Counted from the first letter of the stretch, positions 19,007 to 28,251 are shown. The stretch: DNA of 64,000 bases from Prolixibacteraceae bacterium (GCA_947475715.1 CANJNY010000012.1:1-64000); one strand, 5' to 3'. Notes: generated by a model not told the origin, from the letters alone. A program made the numbers and translations.

Positions 19007-20191
19007 ATGGAAACTACAGTAGCAATTTTATGCGTCGATGATGAGCAGGATATGGAAATGCTTATCACTCAGAAATTCAGAAAAAGTATCCGAAATAAGG
19101 AATACAGCTTTGTTTTTGCACAAAATGGGCTTCAGGCACTCGAGCAATTAGATAAAAATCCCGATATCTGCTTAGTCCTTTCGGATATTAACATGCCTGA
19201 AATGGATGGATTAACATTCCTTTCGAAAATCAAGGAGCGTAAAAACTCTGAATTGAAAACGGTTATGGTATCTGCTTATGGGGATATGGAAAACATCCGT
19301 ACCGCCATGAATCGCGGGGCTTTTGATTTTATTACAAAGCCCATTAATTTCGAGGACATGGAAATTACAATCACCAAAACCGTAGAGGAGATCAACCAAT
19401 ATAAGAAGTTTCAGAAAGACCGCGATCATCTGGTATCTATTAAAAAAGACCTTAGCATTGCCTACGATATTCAACAGTCAATGTTGCCCCAGAAATTTCC
19501 GGCATTCCCGGATCGTACCGATTTCGACCTTCATGGAGTGCTTCAACCCGCTAAAACCGTAGGTGGTGATCTGTTCGACTATTTCCTGATTGATGAAGAT
19601 CATCTGTTTTTTATGGTGGGTGATGTTTCTGATAAGGGAATATCTGCGGCTTTGTTTATGGCGATCACCAAATCACTCTTTAACAGTAACTTCTCGAGTA
19701 CTAAAACTCCTGATATGGTTGAGGAGATTGGTAAGATTAACAGGGCTCTCTCCCATAATAATGAGGCGATGATGTTTGTTACGATTTTTGTGTGCATTCT
19801 CAATCTCAAAACAGGGGAAGTGAACTATGTTGACGGAGGCCATGAATGTCCCCTGATTCTTCGTGGCGGAAAAAAAGTCGAGGTTTTTAAGAAAGCAAAT
19901 GGCTTTCCGCTGTGTATCGACCCCGATTTTGATTACAAACAATTTCAGTTTTACCTCCAACCCGGCGACTCGATTGTGTTGTATACCGATGGACTCGAAG
20001 ACGCCCATAATACTGCCGACAAACGCCGAACCATTCAGCCTGCAATTGAGGCCCTGGAGGCTTTGGAACCAAATCTGACCCCGGCACAAATAAACGGGAT
20101 ACTTCTTAAAGAGGTCAATGAATTTATTGGCACTGCTCCCCAATTTGATGATATCACAATTCTCACTGTAAATTATTATGGACAATCCTGA
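19007..20191 (+). CDS. response regulator with SpoIIE/RsbU-type PP2C phosphatase output
   Basis: Residues ~5-125 form a receiver domain: acidic pair Asp11/Asp12, phosphoacceptor Asp60 in LSDINMPEMDG, the switch Ser in VSAYGD and Lys in ITKPINF. After a short coiled linker, residues ~170-392 form a PP2C-type serine phosphatase of the SpoIIE/RsbU group with GGDLFDYF, GDVSDKGISAALFM, GGHECPLIL and DDITILTV carrying the metal-binding Asp residues. In known systems such proteins dephosphorylate STAS anti-anti-sigma factors. It lies 72 bp after the barrel gene in the same direction. The STAS protein encoded at 25.1 kb is a possible substrate. No RsbW-like anti-sigma kinase gene is visible in the window. 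Confidence 0.93.
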   Translation: METTVAILCVDDEQDMEMLITQKFRKSIRNKEYSFVFAQNGLQALEQLDKNPDICLVLSDINMPEMDGLTFLSKIKERKNSELKTVMVSAYGDMENIRTAMNRGAFDFITKPINFEDMEITITKTVEEINQYKKFQKDRDHLVSIKKDLSIAYDIQQSMLPQKFPAFPDRTDFDLHGVLQPAKTVGGDLFDYFLIDEDHLFFMVGDVSDKGISAALFMAITKSLFNSNFSSTKTPDMVEEIGKINRALSHNNEAMMFVTIFVCILNLKTGEVNYVDGGHECPLILRGGKKVEVFKKANGFPLCIDPDFDYKQFQFYLQPGDSIVLYTDGLEDAHNTADKRRTIQPAIEALEALEPNLTPAQINGILLKEVNEFIGTAPQFDDITILTVNYYGQS

Positions 20192-20341
20192 TTATTAAGC
20201 CACTGATTTATTAACGATATTGATTTTTAAATACCATCCTAAATGGTTTATTCCACCGATCATTTTTTATTTGGTTTTTTATTATAAGTTTCTTATTTTG
20301 TGCCCATATAACAGAAAAAAAAGGATCAAAGATTTTACATT

Positions 20342-21193
20342 ATGAAAAGACATTTTTTTAGGACGGGATTTATGTTTTTGATAACAATCCTGATATTTTC
20401 AGGTTGTAGTCCAAGACCAAAGGGTAAGGAAAATCAGGTAAAAAACTCGAAAGGCCAGACAGGAACAGTAGAAGTTGAAATCTTTGATGCTGTTAAGTTC
20501 AAAGATCAGCTGGTCGAAATCATTAAAACGGCCCCTAATTCCGGCGACCTTGTAGATTTTATAAATAAGGTTGGTTATTCATATATGGCTGACCTTACCC
20601 TCTCAACTGATAATGCAGAGAAATACATTACCGTCGCAGAACAGAGCACAGCTATAGGAATCTATAAGTTTGACCTCCTTTATGCCAAAGCTTATAATCG
20701 CTTTGATGTTGCAAGTCAAATTTTTGAAGTTCAGGAAAAACTGATAGAAAAGATTGGCCTGCAGGGCGATCTTGCAGCCATGAAAAAATACAATGAACGT
20801 TTAAAGCATAATAAAGATAATTCAGACTCTCTGAACGTTATTGTTTCTGCTGCGATGAATGAAGTGGCGCAAAACTATTTATCCGGCGAGCATTCTGGTG
20901 TGTATGCCTTGTCCTATATTAGTGCCAACATTGAAGGGTTATACATTCTTACTCGTATTGCCTCAATGTCCAAGGAGAATGCCGAGATCATTAAGGTAAT
21001 TGGGCTACAAAAAGAGCGGGTTAAAACCAATTATCAACTATTGGAAATTATGGCGGCAGATCCGGCAATAAACATAATTTTTGAAAAGATGAAACCAATT
21101 TTAAGCTCTTTTAGCGCACCGGAATTTACAGCCAAACAACTTGCCGAAGTAACTCCCTTAATTGCCGGATTACGAAATGAAATGGCTAAATAA
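20342..21193 (+). CDS. lipoprotein of unknown function
   Basis: The start MKRHFFRTG with a hydrophobic stretch and the lipobox IFSGC (Cys22) predicts a lipoprotein. The mature part is largely alpha-helical and soluble, with no repeats and no family I recognise; its spacing of helices is reminiscent of a helical-bundle periplasmic binding or adaptor protein, but this is weak. A 150-bp AT-rich gap separates it from the phosphatase gene, so it may have its own promoter. It is followed immediately by a strong terminator. Confidence 0.75.
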   Translation: MKRHFFRTGFMFLITILIFSGCSPRPKGKENQVKNSKGQTGTVEVEIFDAVKFKDQLVEIIKTAPNSGDLVDFINKVGYSYMADLTLSTDNAEKYITVAEQSTAIGIYKFDLLYAKAYNRFDVASQIFEVQEKLIEKIGLQGDLAAMKKYNERLKHNKDNSDSLNVIVSAAMNEVAQNYLSGEHSGVYALSYISANIEGLYILTRIASMSKENAEIIKVIGLQKERVKTNYQLLEIMAADPAINIIFEKMKPILSSFSAPEFTAKQLAEVTPLIAGLRNEMAK

Positions 21194-21219
21194 TTTTTTT
21201 TGAAAACAAAATAGTTGAT

Positions 21220-21256
21220 GCCTGTATCTTGATGCCAAGATACAGGCAATATTTTT
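21220..21256 (+). terminator. Rho-independent terminator after the lipoprotein gene
   Basis: A perfect 12-bp stem GCCTGTATCTTG / CAAGATACAGGC with loop ATGC is followed by AATATTTTT. It starts 27 nt after the lipoprotein stop and splits the signalling locus from the ABC transporter gene 38 bp further on. Confidence 0.85.
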
Positions 21257-21293
21257 AATAGTGAGGTTCAAATTCTATTCCAGCGATTAACCG

Positions 21294-24200
21294 ATGAATG
21301 AAATTACACTAAATGCACTGATTAACCTTTTTGCCATATTCTCGGCAATTACCCGGTCAGAACGGGAGTATGCAAAAAAATCATTCTCTTCCTATCTTGA
21401 ATTGCATTTGGGGATTTCATCCTCCGAAGAGTATCAAAAATTATTTGATGAATTGATCGGTTTCTATGGAATTGATGAAACAGAGGAGCCTTTGACCGAT
21501 ATGATTCAACAGGCCGAATCAATCTGTCTAAACATCAGGGGAAGACTACACCGAACAGAACAAATCATGTTGTTTCTTCGGTTCCTTGAACTTGCCCGCA
21601 AAGAAGAGGATCAACGTAAAGCCGGAGAATTATTTCAGACTGTGGCCACCGCTTTTACCATAACTCCCGAAGATTACAGTAAATATTGTACTTTTATTTA
21701 CGGACTCACCACCAGTAATACCCAATTGGATGACTTTTTGATTGTTAATAAAGATTCAGACAATAATCTCCAGGCTTTAAAACACCTCCAACGGGAGAAT
21801 CTCGATGGCGAATTAGTATTCCTTTTGCTGAGCGCTATCGGTCATTATATTTTTATCTTCAGGGGAAAGGAAAATCTTTACCTGGAAGGAAACCCAATCT
21901 TGCCAGGCCGGTTTTATGCCTTTAAGGAAGGGGGTATTATCCGGGGTGCCAGAATCTCACCGGTTTACTTTACCGATGTAAATACAGCATTCTTTAATAA
22001 AGCGGAGACTCCACTCTTTACCCTTAATGGCCAAAATGCCGAGTTTAAATTTAAAAATAGCCAGAATGGTCTCTATGAAGTGAGCTTCTCGGAACAATCA
22101 GGCCAGCTTGTGGCAATCATGGGTGGCAGTGGAGTTGGAAAATCAACCTTGCTAAATGTCCTCAATGGAAATATCCCCTTAGATAAGGGACGAATTCTGA
22201 TCAATAATCTGGATATTCAAGAACATAAAAAAGAGACTGAAGGATTGATCGGGTTCGTACCTCAGGATGATCTGCTTTTTGAAGAACTTACTGTCTGGGA
22301 AAATTTGTATTACAATGCCCGGCTCTGTTTAGCAGGCTTTAAAGAGGAGCAGATTAATAAAGCAGTTACCAAAGTGCTTCAGGAGCTGGAATTATTTGAA
22401 TTTCGTGATTTGAAGGTGGGAAGTCCCCTGAAAAAAACCATCAGCGGAGGCCAACGAAAACGGCTCAATATCGCACTCGAATTAATCCGTGAGCCGTCGA
22501 TTTTATATGTGGATGAACCCACTTCCGGACTCTCTTCAATGGACTCAGAAAAGGTCATGTTACTTCTGAAGCATCAGGCCAGACAAGGGCGCCTGGTTAT
22601 CGTAAACATCCATCAACCATCATCAGATATTTTTAAACTATTTGATAAGCTATGGATTATGGACAAAGGCGGACGGATGATCTATACTGGAAACCCCCTT
22701 GACGCCATAATTTATTTTAAAAACCTGACCAACCATGTCAATGCGCTCGAATGTGAGTGTCTCCAATGCGGGAATGTAAACCCTGAGCAGGTTCTTGAAA
22801 TTGTCGAAACCAAAAAGATCGATGAATCGGGTAATTTTATCCCTGAGCGCCGTTTCCCGCCGGCAGAGTGGTATCGCCTATTTAAGCAAAACATTGAAAA
22901 AGAGGTCTCTTCAGATAACCTTCTCAATGAAGAAATCCCTAAAACACACTTTAAGAAGCCTGGCATCTGGAGCCAACTTCAGATTTTCTTTTCCCGAAAT
23001 ATGCGGATCAAGTTGTCTGATAAACAATACCTGCTCATTAACCTCTTTGAAGCTCCAATATTGGCCCTGATTGTTGGGTATTTTACAAAATATTCTGAAG
23101 GGACCCAATATCTCTTTGCTCAGAATAAAAATCTGGTCTCTTATATCTTTATGGCAATTGTAGTGGTGCTTTTCATGGGTATGAGCGTAAGCGCTGAGGA
23201 GATTATCAAAGATCGGAAAATCCTTCAGCGCGAATCATTCCTCAATTTGAGCAGGTTCAGCTATATCAATTCAAAAGTGCTTTTTCTGATTTTATTGTCA
23301 GCATTTCAAACCCTTACATTTGTCCTTGTCGGTAATCTGGTCGTTGGTATCCATGGTATGAATATGGCTTACTGGCTTGTCCTTTTTTCAGTGTCAGTTT
23401 TCTCAAATCTCTTAGGGCTAAATATTTCATCTGCCTTTGATTCAGTGGTTACTATCTACATCCTGATCCCTTTGCTTTTAATCCCTCAGATCCTGTTGTG
23501 TGGGGTTATCGTGAAATTTGATGACCTTCAGGACAAAGCTGCAGATAAAGATTGTGTCCCTTTCGTAGGTGAAGTGATGGTGGCACGCTGGGCTTTTGAA
23601 GCATTAGCGGTGGAACAATACAAGGGGAATAGTTATATGGCTGATTTTTTTGAGCAGGAAAAGGAGTTGTCTCAGGTTAAATACCGTTCTGATTTGCTGC
23701 TGACAGAACTTCTTGGAAGAGTTGAATTTATCGCAGGAGAGATTAATAAAGGTGAACCGGCGGCTAAATTTGCATCCAAACTAACCATTATTCGGAATGA
23801 AATTAAAAAACTTGATAAGGATGAAGTGTTGCCTGCTTTGGAAATCGCAGATTCAATTACACCTGAAAAATACTCAGCTTCCATTGCTAAATTAGCCAAA
23901 AAACATCTAACCGATTTGCAGAGCTATTACCTTGGATTGAAAAGTTCATTGCGGAAAAAAGCGGATAATAAGGTATTTAAACTGAATCAGCAATTCGGCA
24001 AGAATTATCTTTTCGATCTCAAACAACAATTCCATAATCAGGCAATTGAAAGCCTGGCTATGAATGGCGGTTCAAATGAATATTACAGGGAGACCGCTTC
24101 GGGGCTTACACAGAAAGTCGCTCCAATCTATAAAGTTCCTGAATTCAATAATGGCAGAGCCCATTTCATGGCTTCCGAAAAAAAGATCTTCTCTCTTTCT

Positions 24201-24302
24201 GTTGATACTTTAGTTTTTAATGTATTGATTATTTGGCTTATGTCGATTTTACTATATGTCGCCTTGTATTTTGACTGGATCAGGAAAGTTTTTAACAGGT
24301 AA
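21294..24302 (+). CDS. ABCG-type half transporter with TerB-like N-terminal region
   Basis: Residues ~1-145 resemble a TerB-like helical domain (tellurite-resistance-associated fold). Residues ~250-470 are an ABC ATPase: Walker A GGSGVGKST (277-285), signature ISGGQRKRLNIAL, Walker B ILYVDEPTSGLSS, switch His in NIHQPSSD. This order (ATPase before membrane domain) and motif set are those of the ABCG/White group. An ABC-2-type permease follows (~590-760), then a long soluble helical region (~770-960) and one final helix (~975-995). The inserted helical region before the last helix is longer than in typical ABCG proteins. Substrate unknown. Same strand as the locus but behind a terminator. Confidence 0.85.
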   Translation: MNEITLNALINLFAIFSAITRSEREYAKKSFSSYLELHLGISSSEEYQKLFDELIGFYGIDETEEPLTDMIQQAESICLNIRGRLHRTEQIMLFLRFLELARKEEDQRKAGELFQTVATAFTITPEDYSKYCTFIYGLTTSNTQLDDFLIVNKDSDNNLQALKHLQRENLDGELVFLLLSAIGHYIFIFRGKENLYLEGNPILPGRFYAFKEGGIIRGARISPVYFTDVNTAFFNKAETPLFTLNGQNAEFKFKNSQNGLYEVSFSEQSGQLVAIMGGSGVGKSTLLNVLNGNIPLDKGRILINNLDIQEHKKETEGLIGFVPQDDLLFEELTVWENLYYNARLCLAGFKEEQINKAVTKVLQELELFEFRDLKVGSPLKKTISGGQRKRLNIALELIREPSILYVDEPTSGLSSMDSEKVMLLLKHQARQGRLVIVNIHQPSSDIFKLFDKLWIMDKGGRMIYTGNPLDAIIYFKNLTNHVNALECECLQCGNVNPEQVLEIVETKKIDESGNFIPERRFPPAEWYRLFKQNIEKEVSSDNLLNEEIPKTHFKKPGIWSQLQIFFSRNMRIKLSDKQYLLINLFEAPILALIVGYFTKYSEGTQYLFAQNKNLVSYIFMAIVVVLFMGMSVSAEEIIKDRKILQRESFLNLSRFSYINSKVLFLILLSAFQTLTFVLVGNLVVGIHGMNMAYWLVLFSVSVFSNLLGLNISSAFDSVVTIYILIPLLLIPQILLCGVIVKFDDLQDKAADKDCVPFVGEVMVARWAFEALAVEQYKGNSYMADFFEQEKELSQVKYRSDLLLTELLGRVEFIAGEINKGEPAAKFASKLTIIRNEIKKLDKDEVLPALEIADSITPEKYSASIAKLAKKHLTDLQSYYLGLKSSLRKKADNKVFKLNQQFGKNYLFDLKQQFHNQAIESLAMNGGSNEYYRETASGLTQKVAPIYKVPEFNNGRAHFMASEKKIFSLSVDTLVFNVLIIWLMSILLYVALYFDWIRKVFNR

Positions 24303-24420
24303 CGGAGATTCGTCAGCTATTTGGACATCAGCAAATTCTAAAATTGAAACTCTCAAAACTAATTTTATTGCTTTATCCTTCTAAATCCATCTATTAGTCA
24401 GTTGTTTTTCAGCACGATCA

Positions 24421-24441
24421 ATAGAAATATTTCTATCTTTG
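24421..24441 (+). promoter_or_regulatory. hicAB promoter -7 box with overlapping palindromic operator
   Basis: TATCTTTG (24434-24441) is an exact match to the Bacteroidota -7 consensus and lies 21 nt before the hicA ATG. A perfect 16-bp palindrome ATAGAAATATTTCTAT (24421-24436) overlaps the box by 3 nt. HicB proteins with a helix-turn-helix repress their own operon, so this is a good operator candidate (inference). Confidence 0.65.
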
Positions 24442-24462
24442 TGCTGGTTTAATGATTGCAAC

Positions 24463-24651
24463 ATGAAATCAAGCGAATTAAACAGGCTGATTATTCGAAA
24501 CGGCTGGAAAATAGATCGGCAGCGTGGAAGCCATGTAACCTATTAAAAGGATGGAGTTTACTATACAGCCACTTTTCATGGAAGTAAAGAAGTTGGTAAA
24601 GGATTAGAAATGAAAATTAAAAAAGATAGGGGGTTGAATGAGCTCCATTAA
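24463..24651 (+). pseudogene. hicA: hicA toxin gene interrupted by an in-frame TAA
   Basis: Reading from ATG 24463 gives MKSSELNRLIIRNGWKIDRQ-RGSHVTY, then TAA (24544-24546), then in the same frame KDGVYYTATFHGSKEVGKGL and 13 further residues to TAA at 24649. Both halves are a textbook HicA mRNA-interferase (double-stranded-RNA-binding fold, catalytic His24 in RGSH, second motif FHGSKEVGKGL), total 62 codons, the usual length. The single stop falls between the catalytic loop and the second half, so the product is probably dead. An alternative is a sequencing error or programmed stop readthrough. hicB follows after 14 bp. Confidence 0.85.
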
Positions 24652-24665
24652 AATTATAGCGGAAG

Positions 24666-25070
24666 ATGAAAACAATAGAAGCTATAATTGAAAGGGCGTC
24701 AGATGGAACGTATAGTGTATTCTGCGTAAATGAAATGTTTTCTGGAATGGGAGATACTGCCGAAAAGGCAAAAGCAGACATGATTGGTTTAATGAAGTTC
24801 TGTAAAGAGACTGCTTTGGAAGATAATCGTTCCTACCCTGACTTTCTGAATGAAGATTTTGAAGTGGTTTATAAATTTGATACGGAAAGCTTGCTGAAAT
24901 ATTATGCCGGTGTGATTACTCCGGCTGCACTCGAACGCCTTTCGGGTATTCACCAGAAGCAATTGTGGAATTATATGCATGGTCTTTCGAAGCCCAGAAG
25001 AAAGCAAGTCGAGAAAATCGAAAAGGCCCTTCACGCTTTCGGCTCCGAATTATTGTCTATCTCGCTTTAG
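24666..25070 (+). CDS. hicB: HicB-family antitoxin
   Basis: Residues 1-~60 form the partial RNase-H-like HicB fold (IEAIIERASDGTYSVFCV, MGDTAEKAKADMIGLM). Residues ~82-130 form an XRE-type helix-turn-helix (TPAALERLSGIHQKQLWNYM then KPRRKQVEKIEKAL), expected to bind the operator. HicB blocks HicA and represses the operon. Length (134) is normal for Bacteroidota HicB with a DNA-binding tail. The antitoxin is intact while its toxin gene carries a stop codon. The gene converges with the STAS gene, whose end is 6 bp away. Confidence 0.9.
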   Translation: MKTIEAIIERASDGTYSVFCVNEMFSGMGDTAEKAKADMIGLMKFCKETALEDNRSYPDFLNEDFEVVYKFDTESLLKYYAGVITPAALERLSGIHQKQLWNYMHGLSKPRRKQVEKIEKALHAFGSELLSISL

Positions 25071-25076
25071 TTCTTC

Positions 25077-25388
25077 TTACGAGATCTTCAAAAACTCGTC
25101 TAAACCTGAAATTTTGAATATCTTCTTAACCAGCGGCTGGCAATTTGCAATTGAAAATTTGTCCGGCCCGGCCATTTTTGAATAGATTACACAAATCCGT
25201 ATGAATGAAGAGGAGATATAATTGACCTCTGCAATGTCAAAAATCAGGTGCTCCTCCGGATTCCTGTTTTTAAGCGTTGGTTCTGATTCAAGAATTGGGG
25301 TCAATTCCAAAACGGCCAGATAATCCATCCTTCCGGCAAACACTGCGGTAATACTCTTCCCTTCACTATTGTAATTAAACGTTACCAT
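25077..25388 (-). CDS. STAS-domain protein (anti-anti-sigma-factor type)
   Basis: A 103-residue single-domain protein with STAS features: an initial strand with GKSITAVFAGRMDY, LIFDIAEVNYISSSFIRICV, where the second-to-last Ser of the SSS run matches the phosphorylation site in SpoIIAA/RsbV, and a C-terminal ISGLDEFLKI helix typical of the family. In known partner-switching systems a PP2C phosphatase and a HATPase kinase control this Ser. It is 18 bp downstream of the acylating aldehyde dehydrogenase gene on the same strand, so the two are probably co-transcribed. Possible partner of the REC-PP2C protein at 19.0-20.2 kb (inference). Confidence 0.82.
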   Translation of the reverse strand: MVTFNYNSEGKSITAVFAGRMDYLAVLELTPILESEPTLKNRNPEEHLIFDIAEVNYISSSFIRICVIYSKMAGPDKFSIANCQPLVKKIFKISGLDEFLKIS

Positions 25389-25406
25389 AATATTGTAATT
25401 TCAGGG

Positions 25407-26840
25407 TTAGTGATTTTTATAATAATCTCTGGTGATTTCTTCTGCAGTTAGTGACTCATCATTAAATTTTGAGTGATCATAGCCGAACCACAATTCATTC
25501 GGTTTTCGACGGCATACCCGTTGAATATTAATCAGATTCCTGGCGGTTATATTTTCAGTAGTAATATTTTTACCACCCGTTCCACAACCCAGTGTCAGCG
25601 AAGGTGGCAGCAGGTTAAAAAAACCACCCACTGCCCCTTGTGATGTCGGTGTGTTGACCAGTATCCGTCCTGCATTGAGTAGTTCTGCAAATTCCATAAT
25701 CCGGTTTTCGTCATTTGCGTAGACGCATGCGCTATGGCCGATCCCTCCGAGATAATTCAGGTCGATGCAGTAATTTATCGCGGTTTGATAATCCTTTGCG
25801 CTGTAGCAAGCCAAAATAGGAGCCAATACCTCCGAGGAGAGTGGAAAATCTTTCCCAATTCCATCAAGTTTTGCGATGAGGATTCTTGTCCCTTCAGGAA
25901 TTGTGATACCTGCTAACCCGGCGATGACCGAAACTGACTGCCCGACAACCTGGGGACTCATACCGCCTGTTTGCTGAACAATCGCAATCTGCTCTACTTT
26001 TTTTATCTCTTCACGACTTAAAAAATAGCAATGCTGAAGTTCAAATTCCCTCTTCACCTTTTCAAAGATCGTGTCAACCATCACAATGGCCTGTTCGCTG
26101 GCGCAAATCGTTCCATTATCAAATGTTTTTGAAATAATGATATTACTCACTGCAAATGGGATATCTGCGCTTTGATCAATCAATACCGGGACATTCCCGG
26201 GACCGACTCCGATGGCAGGGTTTCCCGAACTATATGCAGCCTTCACCAATCCGGTCCCTCCGGTAGCCAGTATGAGTGCAATCTTCGGATGTGCCATCAT
26301 TATTTGAGTGAAATCTCTGCTTCCTGATGTAATCATTTGTATGCAATCCTCAGGAGCCCCTGCACTTAAGGCCGCCTCATAGCAGATACGAACAGCTTCT
26401 GCACACGATTCCGCAGCCCCTCTGTGAGAACTTATGATGATCGGATTCCTCGATTTTAGACAAATCAAAATCTTGAACATTACTGTAGAGGTTGGATTCG
26501 TTACCGGAATCACCGCAAGTATAGGGCCAAGGGGTTGAGCAATCTCCGTAATTCCTGTGAGCCTGTCATAGGAGATGACTCCAACGGTTTTCTCATATTG
26601 AATACTTTCATAAACAAGCTGGGTTGCCAGCACATTCTTGATTACTTTATGCTCCCAAATCCCCATTCCGGTCTCTTCCTGTGCCATTTTTGCCAGTTTT
26701 ACACGGTTGTTAAATCCGGCTTTGAAGACCGCTTCTACAATCCGGTCTGCCTGCTCCTGGTTGTACTGATGGTACTCAGCAGCTGCCAACTGTGCCTTCT
26801 CAAGGATCGCGTCGGCAATTTCCATTAGATTTTCTGACAT
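25407..26840 (-). CDS. CoA-acylating acetaldehyde dehydrogenase (AdhE N-half / EutE-like)
   Basis: A stand-alone 477-residue member of the CoA-dependent aldehyde dehydrogenases: NAD-binding [37 protein letters not shown], and catalytic Cys246 in NGTICASEQ, the same position as Cys246 of the E. coli AdhE aldehyde dehydrogenase half. The enzyme interconverts an aldehyde plus CoA and NAD+ with acyl-CoA and NADH. There is no fused alcohol dehydrogenase; an iron alcohol dehydrogenase gene is 4.4 kb away on the other strand. Divergent from the AlbA_2 gene across a 193-bp AT-rich gap that should carry both promoters. Confidence 0.9.
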   Translation of the reverse strand: MSENLMEIADAILEKAQLAAAEYHQYNQEQADRIVEAVFKAGFNNRVKLAKMAQEETGMGIWEHKVIKNVLATQLVYESIQYEKTVGVISYDRLTGITEIAQPLGPILAVIPVTNPTSTVMFKILICLKSRNPIIISSHRGAAESCAEAVRICYEAALSAGAPEDCIQMITSGSRDFTQIMMAHPKIALILATGGTGLVKAAYSSGNPAIGVGPGNVPVLIDQSADIPFAVSNIIISKTFDNGTICASEQAIVMVDTIFEKVKREFELQHCYFLSREEIKKVEQIAIVQQTGGMSPQVVGQSVSVIAGLAGITIPEGTRILIAKLDGIGKDFPLSSEVLAPILACYSAKDYQTAINYCIDLNYLGGIGHSACVYANDENRIMEFAELLNAGRILVNTPTSQGAVGGFFNLLPPSLTLGCGTGGKNITTENITARNLINIQRVCRRKPNELWFGYDHSKFNDESLTAEEITRDYYKNH

Positions 26841-27033
26841 GGTAATACAAGTGCTGATTATTAATGAAAATATATTATTTTTCGGGTCTTTGTTTTCGAA
26901 ATATTAATTTCCGACAGACTTGCCAAATGTTCCGGTATTTAAACGGAAATTTACAAAAAAAACAGGATTATAATTCACAGTTTTTAAGTTATTTATAGCG
27001 TTTATTTAATAATTCCTATTTAATTGAATATTG

Positions 27034-28251
27034 ATGAGCACATTTAAGGAATATGCCGATTTATATCACATTAATTTTGATCTCAATGCGTTGGACTTAA
27101 CCATTAAGGATTCCGAATATTGCATCTATAATGGTTCAAAACCCTTGCTTACCCCACATGGGAATCTTTTTATCCATCCTTCAGAGGGGATAATCAGACT
27201 TATTGTGACCGATATTCACCTGCAAAAAGGGGCAATAATTCAGCCATTATCAGCCCCCGTTTTATACTCCTTCTGCAAGGATGTTCTTATTCCGGCGAAA
27301 TATGTTTTCTCGCAGGAGTGGGAAAATAAACTGGCAGCTGATCCGTTTGTAATCATCAAAACGTTCGGGAAAAGCTCACTTCAGCCATTCCATTTTGATG
27401 ATCCGTTATTCGCATTTTCAATTATTTCAATCACCGGACTTCTTGAAATTGTCAACGATTTTGTCGCCCTGACGATGGGCGAAGTAAGCGTTGAAGAGGA
27501 TGATTCCCAGCCGTTTCATGATATACTAAAGTTGAGTTATGACCGATTGTCAGTTGATCAGAAAGTTGTATTTCATGCCCTGAGTAGTATTCATCAGGCT
27601 GGAATTGTCTTTCCGCTGCTTTTAATTCTGGGGAAGATCAGTTCTGTTGAATATGTCAAAGGGTTGATAGCCCTTAAGATTCAACCGGAAGAATTATTTT
27701 CTGAACTCCTGTCCGCAGTGGCACGGGTACAGAGTTACCTTGGTTTTATTACGGTTAAGCACCACCATGAACAGCTGATTTCAGAGGTAATTGCGATGAA
27801 CGAAGGGGATTCCGTTGAATTTAAATCGACACTGCGTTGGGATATTCGTGCAGGGAAGACCAATCCGGCAATTGAGAGGTCATCTTTGAAGACTATTGCC
27901 GCCTTTGTGAATTCATCCGGAGGTACGCTGCTTATTGGAGTAAGGGATGATGGCTCGATTGAAGGGATCGAAACCGATAAATTTGCCAATGAAGATAAAT
28001 TTCTGCTTCATCTTTGGACACTGATCCGCAATTGCCTTGGCCGCGATTTTAGCCCTTATATCCGAACCAGGCTCGAAAAGATGGATGATAAAACCGTCTG
28101 TGCCGTTGATTGTCTCCCTTCCGGCCGTCCGGTGTTCCTTCGCCAACCAGGATATGAGGAAGAGATGTACATCCGATTGGGACCTTCAAGTAACGCATTG
28201 AATATTAGTGAGGCACTGAAATATGTTGAAGATCATTTTGTAAGCCAATAA
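27034..28251 (+). CDS. AlbA_2 (Schlafen-AlbA-type) domain protein
   Basis: The ATG at 27034 is preferred over the adjacent TTG. Residues ~260-375 form an AlbA_2/divergent-AAA_4 domain (EGDSVEFKSTLRWD, IAAFVNSSGGTLLIGVRDDG, EEMYIRLGPSS). This fold occurs in Schlafen relatives and in bacterial transcription regulators and nucleic-acid-binding proteins. The first ~250 residues are not recognised; residues ~5-110 look mostly beta. It stands alone between two metabolic sets and might regulate either. No nuclease motif can be assigned with confidence. Confidence 0.72.
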   Translation: MSTFKEYADLYHINFDLNALDLTIKDSEYCIYNGSKPLLTPHGNLFIHPSEGIIRLIVTDIHLQKGAIIQPLSAPVLYSFCKDVLIPAKYVFSQEWENKLAADPFVIIKTFGKSSLQPFHFDDPLFAFSIISITGLLEIVNDFVALTMGEVSVEEDDSQPFHDILKLSYDRLSVDQKVVFHALSSIHQAGIVFPLLLILGKISSVEYVKGLIALKIQPEELFSELLSAVARVQSYLGFITVKHHHEQLISEVIAMNEGDSVEFKSTLRWDIRAGKTNPAIERSSLKTIAAFVNSSGGTLLIGVRDDGSIEGIETDKFANEDKFLLHLWTLIRNCLGRDFSPYIRTRLEKMDDKTVCAVDCLPSGRPVFLRQPGYEEEMYIRLGPSSNALNISEALKYVEDHFVSQ

